Positions 1-7,482 of a stretch of DNA of 7,482 nucleotides are shown here, piece by piece. The stretch spans positions 1 through 7,482 of the forward strand of contig JACDEA010000097.1 of the NCBI GenBank assembly GCA_013816725.1, given 5' to 3'. Position 1 is the first letter of the stretch. Every line of letters begins with the position of its first letter. Under the pieces are notes generated by a model. The model was not told the DNA's origin. It did not search any database and saw nothing but the letters and a program-made list of their open reading frames with translations. The stretch is from Actinomycetota bacterium (lineage in GTDB: Bacteria; Actinomycetota; Acidimicrobiia; Acidimicrobiales; JACDEA01). The position numbers and the translations under genes are program-made.

Positions 1-836
1 ATGCGGAACAGGTTGACCGGAACGAGGTCGATCGGCCGGTTCTCGAAGCCGGTGAAGGCGTTGGTCTGGCCCATTCGGGTCAGGACGACGAGGCTGACGA
101 TCACGGCCGGCACCATCGTCCAGAAGATCAACCGGGACTGTTGACGCTCCAGCCCGTCGGCCGACCGGCGGTAGCGGTATGCCTGTCCCGCCACGCCGGC
201 GGCCGGAATGAGGAGGCCGAAGTAGATGATGATCGCGATCGTCCGCGAGGTGCCTTTGGCCTGGAACGCCAGCGCCGCCACCGCGGCGATGATCGGGGTG
301 TACAGCGCGGCCAGCGCCCACCGAGGCCAGCGCGGTACGAGCTTGCCTTCAGGGAATGACAGCAAAGCGAACGTGTACGCGACGGCGGCGATCAGGTGCA
401 GGGCGTAGTGCAGATACGTCTCGAGGCGCGTGCCGTGCAGGGCTTCGTAGACGCCGTGGGCCTGCAGGTTGAACACCGCGGCCGTGCCGACCATGCCGAC
501 CACGAGCAGGCGGGCGGTGCGGTCCTGCGGGCGGAGCCACAGCAGGAACCCGGCCAGCGCCAGGTTGAACACGCTGAAGCCGTAGTCGAGCAGGAGTTGC
601 GGAAGCGACTGCACGCGGTGGGACGCATCGGCCATGGCCAGCGCGTGACGGCCCCACAATCCGCCGGACAAGCCGGCTTCGTGCAGCGACGCGTGGAGGC
701 CGGGCGACTGATGGGCCCACGCTGACACCGCGCCCATGACGATGATCGCTATCGCACCGGCGGCGTAGACAGTGAGGGCGGCGAAGAACACCGCACTCTC
801 CACCCGCCGCCTGGTCACCGCTCCAGTGTCTCGCAT
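1..836 (-). CDS. Seven-helix integral membrane protein, possible sensor input domain (3' end beyond window)
   Basis: The frame is open from an ATG at 836 to the left edge (278 codons plus 2 nt), so the C-terminus is missing. I see seven hydrophobic segments, at about residues 14-38, 81-101, 108-130, 141-160, 173-192, 199-220 and 233-253. A FPEGKLVPRW motif follows helix 4 and an ERQQSR motif precedes helix 7. From memory, this 'FPdGrLvPRW ... ERQQ' arrangement is typical of the membrane input region of actinobacterial and ComP-like sensor histidine kinases, where a cytoplasmic output domain follows. No output domain is visible here, so the protein could also be a plain membrane protein. It starts 16 bp after the cupredoxin gene stop, so the two are probably co-transcribed. 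A GGGGGAA run ends right at the ATG, which is too close for an ideal ribosome site. A GTG at 818 preceded by GGAG is an alternative start. Confidence 0.8.
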   Translation of the reverse strand, partial: MRDTGAVTRRRVESAVFFAALTVYAAGAIAIIVMGAVSAWAHQSPGLHASLHEAGLSGGLWGRHALAMADASHRVQSLPQLLLDYGFSVFNLALAGFLLWLRPQDRTARLLVVGMVGTAAVFNLQAHGVYEALHGTRLETYLHYALHLIAAVAYTFALLSFPEGKLVPRWPRWALAALYTPIIAAVAALAFQAKGTSRTIAIIIYFGLLIPAAGVAGQAYRYRRSADGLERQQSRLIFWTMVPAVIVSLVVLTRMGQTNAFTGFENRPIDLVPVNLFR

Positions 837-3800
837 TTCCCCCGATTGGCCGTCACTTGACGACGAGCGTGCCAACCATCCGTGGATGAATGGCGCAGGC
901 GTACTGATACGTGCCTGCTTTGGTGAACGCCACGCTGAACGCCACGTTGAACTGCACCCCCGACGATAAGAACTTGGTGCCGTCGTAGGTGCCGGCGTCG
1001 ATCACCTGCAATTTGCCGCCCGGCCCCTCGGTTTCGGGCACCTTCACCCCGACGGGGTTGTACGCCTGATCGTTGAGTTCGACCGCGTGGGTCTTCGGGT
1101 CGACGCGTAGTTGCGGCCCGTACTTGGGCACACGGAAGCTCACCGCGTGCCCGTAGAGCAACCACGTGACCTTGTCGCCGACCTTGGCGGTGGACTTCTT
1201 CGGATAGAACTCGTCGGTCAGACCGAAAGTGAGCGTTCCGTCGGGGACCAGCGCTCCGGCGAGAACGTCGACCTTGGGAGCGCCGGGCGGGAGGTCCCAC
1301 CGGTTGGCCTGTGCGTCCTTGCGCGCCTTGATCAGCGGCTTCATCGCGGTGTCGATCTCGCGGCGCGCGGTGCGGCTGACCGCGTCCTGCGACGGGATCG
1401 CTACCGTCGTCGGCTTCACCTGCAGGTAGCCGCCCATCCCCGCGCCGTGCAGGAGGCAGTAGAAGAAGTAGTCGCCGGGGGCGATGTCCTTTGACAGCTT
1501 CATGTCGAACGTGTTGCCGTTGTTCCCCTCGTAGGGGATGAACCCGCTGTTGTAGAAGGCCTCGCGTCCGGTGAAGGCAGGCTGCGGGACACGAGGGCAC
1601 GCCTTTTCGTCGGCGGGCAACGGGCCCTGCTGGAGGTAGCACGGCTGCGCCGCGGTCTGGTTGGCGCCCTTGTCACCGAAGAAAAAGGGGATTCCCTCGA
1701 GCGCGGCCTGCAGTTCGGGCGGCTCGTCGTCGCCGGGCGGGATCGGTTTTTGACCCGTCAGGAAGGGGCGCATGAAATCGCCGGCACCCTTGACCAGCGT
1801 GCCGAACGTCACGGTATGCGCCTCGCCCGTCCACGCCTGCTTGAACTCGATGGAGTCGCCCGGGTGGACCGGCACCAGGCGGGGTGAATAGGCCATCAGC
1901 GAAACGGCGAACTCGTCGTGGTCGTAGTCGGTCAGCACCGTCCTCGTCGCGCTGCTGGTCTTGGACCCACCGCCGCACGCGGGTAGAGCTACTGCCAGAA
2001 GGGCCAGAACGACGAGAAGTCTGCGCATGTCGGCATTGTCGCTGGAACCGCCGGGCAACACAACGACGCTGCCTCCCCCATCGCCACGGGTGCTAGCCCC
2101 CCTACCGCGTGCGCACCAGCACGGTTCCCTGCGGAGAGGGGCGGTCCTACATTGGGAGCATGCGTATCCAGGCGGAAGTGACATCGATCACGTGGATTCC
2201 CTCCGAGGCCATCAAAGGAATGACGAAGATGCCGTTCCAGGTCGGGGTGGCGCACTACGACGAACCGCCGCCCGACGTGCTCGACGACCTCGAGGCGCTA
2301 CGGGCGGCTGATCGGTTTCGCTTCGCCAACCGCCTGTCGGCGTGGCTCGAAGTCGAGGACGGCCGCATCGTCGGTTACGGCCAGGCCGACGAAGGCATGA
2401 TCGGCTCGACCACGATGCACCTCGGCTCGAAGGACGTCACGTTCGGAGCCGTGCAGTATCCCAACATCGTTCCCGAGCCCGAAGCAGGCCCGTCGTCGGT
2501 GCGGTTCGTCCAGACGGCCGGGGGGCGCACCGGCGTCCCCGCGCCCCGCACCGTCCGCAAGCCCCCGTTCATCCAGATCGCCGCGCCCACAGCCTGGACC
2601 ACCCTGGCGCTCACGCTGCACGCCGACGGTCGGGTGGAACACGACGTGGTCGGCGCCAGCCCGTTCCCCCGTCACTGGATCTACGACAGCGACCGGAAGT
2701 TGGTGTCCAAGAGCGGGACCATCGACTTCAAGGACTGGTACAAGAACGCGTTCGGCAAGCACTCACCTTGGGGCGACGAGGACTCGCCCGCGCTGGTCAC
2801 CGCGGTCGAGTCCCAGCTCGAGCGCGAGCTGTCGGTCGCGATCATGCGTGGCGGCAAGAAGCCGAAGATCACCAAGGTGAAGCAGGGCAAGACGCTCACC
2901 GAGCAGGGCAAGCCCGGTAACGAGATGTTCATGCTCGTCGACGGCGTGCTGTCAGTCGAGGTCGACGGGACGGCACTGGCCGATCTGGGCCCCGGCGCCG
3001 TCCTCGGTGAGCGCGCCGCCCAAGAAGGCGGCGTCCGCACCGCCACACTTCGCGCGGTGACCGACTGCAAGGTGGCGATAGCCTCGGCCGAAGACATCGA
3101 CCCGGCCAAACTCGCGGAACTCAGCGGCGGCCATCGGCGGGAGGAAAGCGCGACCTGAAGGTCTTGTTCTGCGGGGTGCGGGGATCAACCCCCGCGCCCG
3201 GCGCCGAGTTCCTCCGCTACGGCGGCAACACGTCATGCGTCGCGCTGACGCACGACACGGCCAGCGCGCCCACCCTCGTCCTCGATGCCGGCACCGGGCT
3301 GGCCCGCCTGGCCCGTCATCTCGACGGCGAACCCTTCCGCGGCAGCATCCTGCTCGGTCACATGCACTGGGACCACACCCACGGTCTGCCGTTCTTCCCG
3401 GCCGGCGACAACCCGGGTGGCGAGGTCGATCTCTATATCCCGCTCCAGGGCGACGAGACGGGCGAGCGGCTCCTCGAGCGGGCTGTGTCGCCCCCCCACT
3501 TCCCGATCACGCCGGCGCAGCTGCGCGGGCGTTGGCGGTTCTTGGATCTCGACGCCGGCGATTTCGAAATCGAAGACTTCTCAGTGATGGTGCGCGACAT
3601 CCCGCATCCCGGCGGCCGCACGATGGGCTTCCGCGTCTCAGACGGCCGAGCGACCATCGCCTACCTGAGCGACCACTGGCCCATCTCGCTGGGCAAGGGG
3701 CCCGACGGCTTCGGTGAGTACCACGAGAGCGCGCTCGAGTTGGTCGGCGGTGTCGACGTGCTGATCCACGACTCGCAGTACACCGCCGACGAATTCGCCG

Positions 3801-6800
3801 AGCGCTGGATGTTCGGGCACTCGTCGATCGACTACGCGGTCGGGCTGGCCCGACGAGCCAAGGCCAACCGCTTGGTGCTGTTCCACCACGATCCGCCCCG
3901 CACCGACGACCAGCTCGACGCGATCGTCGCCGCGTTGCGCGACAGCGATGGCGACGTTCATGTCACCGCGGCGGCGGAGGGGATGACGCTGGAGCTACCC
4001 CCGGCGCCGTAGGGCGGACTGCGCGGCCCAGTAGCCGCACATCCCGTGCACGCCACCACCGGGCGGCGTCGAGGCCGAGCACAGGTACAAGTCGGTACCC
4101 GGGATGCGATACGGGTCGTAGCGCAGCGCCGGACGCAGAACCAGTTGCAGCTTGTCGGTAGCGCCGCCGGCGATGTCGCCGCCGATGCAATTGGCGTTGC
4201 CGGCCTCGATCGCCGCCGGGGGCTTCACGCTGCGGGCCAGCACGAGGTCGCGAAAGCCGGGAGCGAACCGTTCGAGCTGCCGCTCCATCGCGTCGGTCAT
4301 GTCCACCGTGCAGCCGTTGGGAACGTGGCAGTAGCTCCACAGCGTGTGTTGGCCGGCCGGTGCGCGCGTGTCGTCGACGATGCTCTGCTGGCCGACGAGC
4401 ATGAACGGGCGCTCGGGGACGCGGCCCTCGAACACCGCCCGCTCGGCGGTGGCCACCTCCGCGATGGTGCCGGCGACGTGGACGGTGCCGGCCCGTCGGG
4501 CCGCGTCGTTCTTCCACGGAACGGGGCCCGACAACGCCCAGTCGACCTTGAACGCGGCCTCGCCGTACCGGTAGCGGTTGAGCTTGCGGCGATGACGGTG
4601 CGGGATGCGATCACCAGCGATGGCGACCGCGTTTCGCGGTGCAACGTCGAGGAACACCGCCAGCGCGGGCGGCAAGTCGGCCAGCGACGTCACAGGACTG
4701 CCGGTCTCGATCGTGCCCCCCAACGACCGCAGGTACGACGCCAACGCGTCGGCGATGGCCTGCGAGCCGCCCCTGGCCACCGGCCACCCGGCCACGTGAC
4801 CGGTGGTCCCGAGGAGCGCAGCGGCTCCCGATGTCACCGCGTGCTCGAGCGGCAAAAAGGCGTGCGCCGCGATCCCACCCCACAGCCCGGCGGCCTGCGG
4901 CGTTTTGAACATGCGGGCGACGAGCGTGGCCGGCGGCAGGGCGCGCAAGCCGAACGAGGCCATGGCCAACGGGTGGCGCGGCGCACGCTGGAGCGGGCCG
5001 AGGACGTTGTTCTCGATCGCGCTCCAGTTCTTCACCAGCGGGCCGAAGATCCGCCGGTAGGCGCGAGCGTCGGTGCCCAGCCCGGCCGCGGTCTCGTCGA
5101 CGCCCTGCAGCATGACCCCCGCCGTACCGTCGTCGAGTGGATGGGCGACCATGACCTCGGGAAGCAGCCACTCGAGTCCGTGGTCCGCAAGCGGAAGGTC
5201 GCGGAAGAACGGCGACGCGCGTCCGCCGGGGTGGATGGCCGAGCAGACGTCGTGGCGGAACCCCGGCAGCGTGAGTTCCTCGGTTCGGGTGCCGCCGCCT
5301 ACCGTCTCCCGGGCCTCGATGACGACCACCGACCATCCCGCCCGCGCCACGGTGATGGCCGCGGCCAGCCCGTTGGGGCCTGCCCCCACCACCACCGCAT
5401 CGACCATCCCGCCAATCTAGGGACCACTGGGCGCATACCGGTAAGTCAGCCGACTACGCAGAGAAACTGGTCGATACTCCTCCGGTGACGACGACCGCGC
5501 GCCGGACCACTTCCGCAGAGGGGATCGCCGGCGTGGCCGCCGCGGTGGCGGCGTGGGGTTTCGGACCGATCTTCGTGAAGCTGATCGACCTGCCCGGCCT
5601 CACGCTCGCCCTATACCGCCTGTGGCTCGGCTTGGGCGTGATGGCGGTGTCGATGGTCGTCACCCGGCGGCGCATCACGCTGGCCGAGCTGCGAATTGCC
5701 GCGACGGGCGGTGTCCTGTTCGGCGTCAACGTGTCGTTCTTCTTCACCGCGCTGAAGCACACCAGCGTGGCTGATGCCTCGTTGATCACCGCGCTGGCGC
5801 CGGTGCTCATCCTCGTGGTGGCCGGCCCGTTGTTCGGTGAGCGCCTCCACGCGCGGGACCTCGCACTCACCGCCACGGTGATCGGCGGGGTGATCCTCGT
5901 CGTGCTGGGGTCGTCGGGCCGCCCGGAATGGAGCGGGTTCGGCGATCTCTTGGCCGTCGGCGCCCTGGTCTCGTGGGCCGCCTACTTCGTCGCCAGTAAG
6001 CGGGCCCGCGTCCATCTCGGCACGTTGCAGTACCAGACCGGGGTGATGCTCGGCGCCGCGCTGTTCGTCACGCCGGTCGCGTTGATCTCGGGCACGGCCT
6101 TGCGGGCGCCGGTCGGTGGGGACTGGGCCTGGCTCGCCGCTTTCGTGCTGTTACCCGGCGCGATCGGCCACACGGTGATGAGCTGGGCTCATCGGTATGT
6201 CGACGTGTCGGTGTCGTCGCTCGTCGTCGTCGCCCAACCGGTGGTGTCCGCACTCGCGGCTGCGGTGTTCCTCGATGAATCCCTCGGCGCTCTGCAACTC
6301 ATCGGCGGAGCGATCGTGCTGCTGACGATCGCCGCCGTCGTGCGCAGCCACCGCCCACTGGCGCCCGACGGCCTGCCCGCGGAGTAGAAACATGCCGTGA
6401 CCGCCGAGCTGGTTGCCGCGCTGGTCGACATCGTCGGGACCGACCACGTGCTCACCGGCGATCGGGTGGCCGACGACTACACCCACGACGAAGCCCTGGG
6501 AGTCGCCCACCAGTCGCCCGCCGCTGTGGTCCGGCCGGCGGCGACCGACGCGGTCGCCGCCATCGTGCGGTGGGCCAACGACCACGGCGTGGCCATCACC
6601 GCACGCGGAAGCGGCACGGGCTTGTCGGGCGCAGCGCAGCCGCAGCCCGGTGGGATCGTCGTCTCGTTCGAACGCATGAACCGGGTCCTCGAAATCGACG
6701 AGGAGAATCACGTCGCCGTCGTGCAACCAGGCGTGACGCTGGCCGAGCTGGACGACGTCACCGCCGCCCACGGCCTGGTGTATCCGGTTTACCCGGGCGA

Positions 6801-7482
6801 GTACACGGCCAGCCTCGGCGGCAACGTCGCCACGAACGCCGGCGGCATGCGCGCCGTGAAGTACGGCGTGACCCGCAACCAGGTGCTCGGAGTCGAGGCC
6901 GTGCTGGCATCTGGCGACGTCATCCGCACCGGCGGTCGCTATGTGAAATCCTCCACCGGCTACGACCTCACGCAGCTGATCATCGGGTCGGAGGGCTCGC
7001 TCGCTTTGGTCACCGAAGCGGTGTTGAAGCTCTACCCGCGCCCCGCGCACCACGCCACGGTGCTGGCGCCGTTCCGCTCGCTCGACGACGTAATGCGCGC
7101 CGTCCCCCGCGTCGTGGCCAGCGGCGTAGGACCGCTCATCCTCGAATACATCGACACCCTGACGATGGCGGGGATGACCCGCACGATGGGCGCCGATCTC
7201 GGCGTTCCCGACGATGTCAAGGAGGCCACCGTCGCCTACCTGGTCGTGATGATGGAGAACGCCGTCGAGTCGCGTTTGGACGAGGACGTGCAGATCGTGA
7301 GCGGACAACTGGTCGATCTCGGGGCCGTCGATGCGTACGTCCTGCCGTCGACGTCGGCCACGCAGCTCATCGAGGCGCGCGAGAAGGCGTTCTGGCTGGC
7401 CAAGGCGGCCGGCGCCGACGACATCGTCGACGTGGTCGTTCCTCGCGCCGCCATCGCCGAGTTCATGGCCCGGGTCGCCGAG

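Overview
The window is GC-rich, densely packed bacterial DNA. GC-ending codons, GTG starts, several genes with no Shine-Dalgarno sequence and the protein families present point to an actinobacterium. A lineage such as Acidimicrobiia is possible, but nothing in the window settles it. There is no RNA gene, mobile element, CRISPR array or phage signature.

Seven protein-coding genes are supported, two of them cut by the window edges. From left to right they are: (1) a minus-strand seven-helix membrane protein running off the left edge; (2) directly upstream of it, a minus-strand lipoprotein with two complete type 1 (blue) copper sites; (3) after a 131-bp divergent intergenic region, a plus-strand protein with an unrecognised N-terminal region and a C-terminal cyclic-nucleotide-binding domain; (4) overlapping its stop codon, an RNase Z/PhnP-like metallo-beta-lactamase-fold hydrolase; (5) converging on that gene, with an 18-bp tail-to-tail overlap, a minus-strand FAD-dependent oxidoreductase of the phytoene dehydrogenase/PYROXD2 type; (6) after a 77-bp divergent region, a plus-strand EamA/DMT-family permease; (7) 9 bp later, a GlcD-type FAD-linked oxidase cut by the right edge.

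The layout suggests four transcription units: a copper-protein/membrane-protein pair, a cyclic-nucleotide-sensor/hydrolase pair, a lone FAD oxidoreductase, and a permease/oxidase pair. The cNMP-sensor/MBL pair is the most system-like element. One protein can plausibly bind cAMP or cGMP but has no DNA-binding domain, and its translationally coupled partner is a metal-dependent hydrolase. A role in nucleotide signalling is inference.

Two sequence-level patterns stand out. First, five gene starts have a -10-like hexamer ending exactly 6 nt before the start codon and no usable Shine-Dalgarno sequence, which is the geometry of leaderless mRNAs. Second, the MBL gene has a strong Shine-Dalgarno sequence but no standard start codon at the right distance. 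Its most convincing start is a CTG at 3155 that forms a CTGA overlap with the upstream stop codon.
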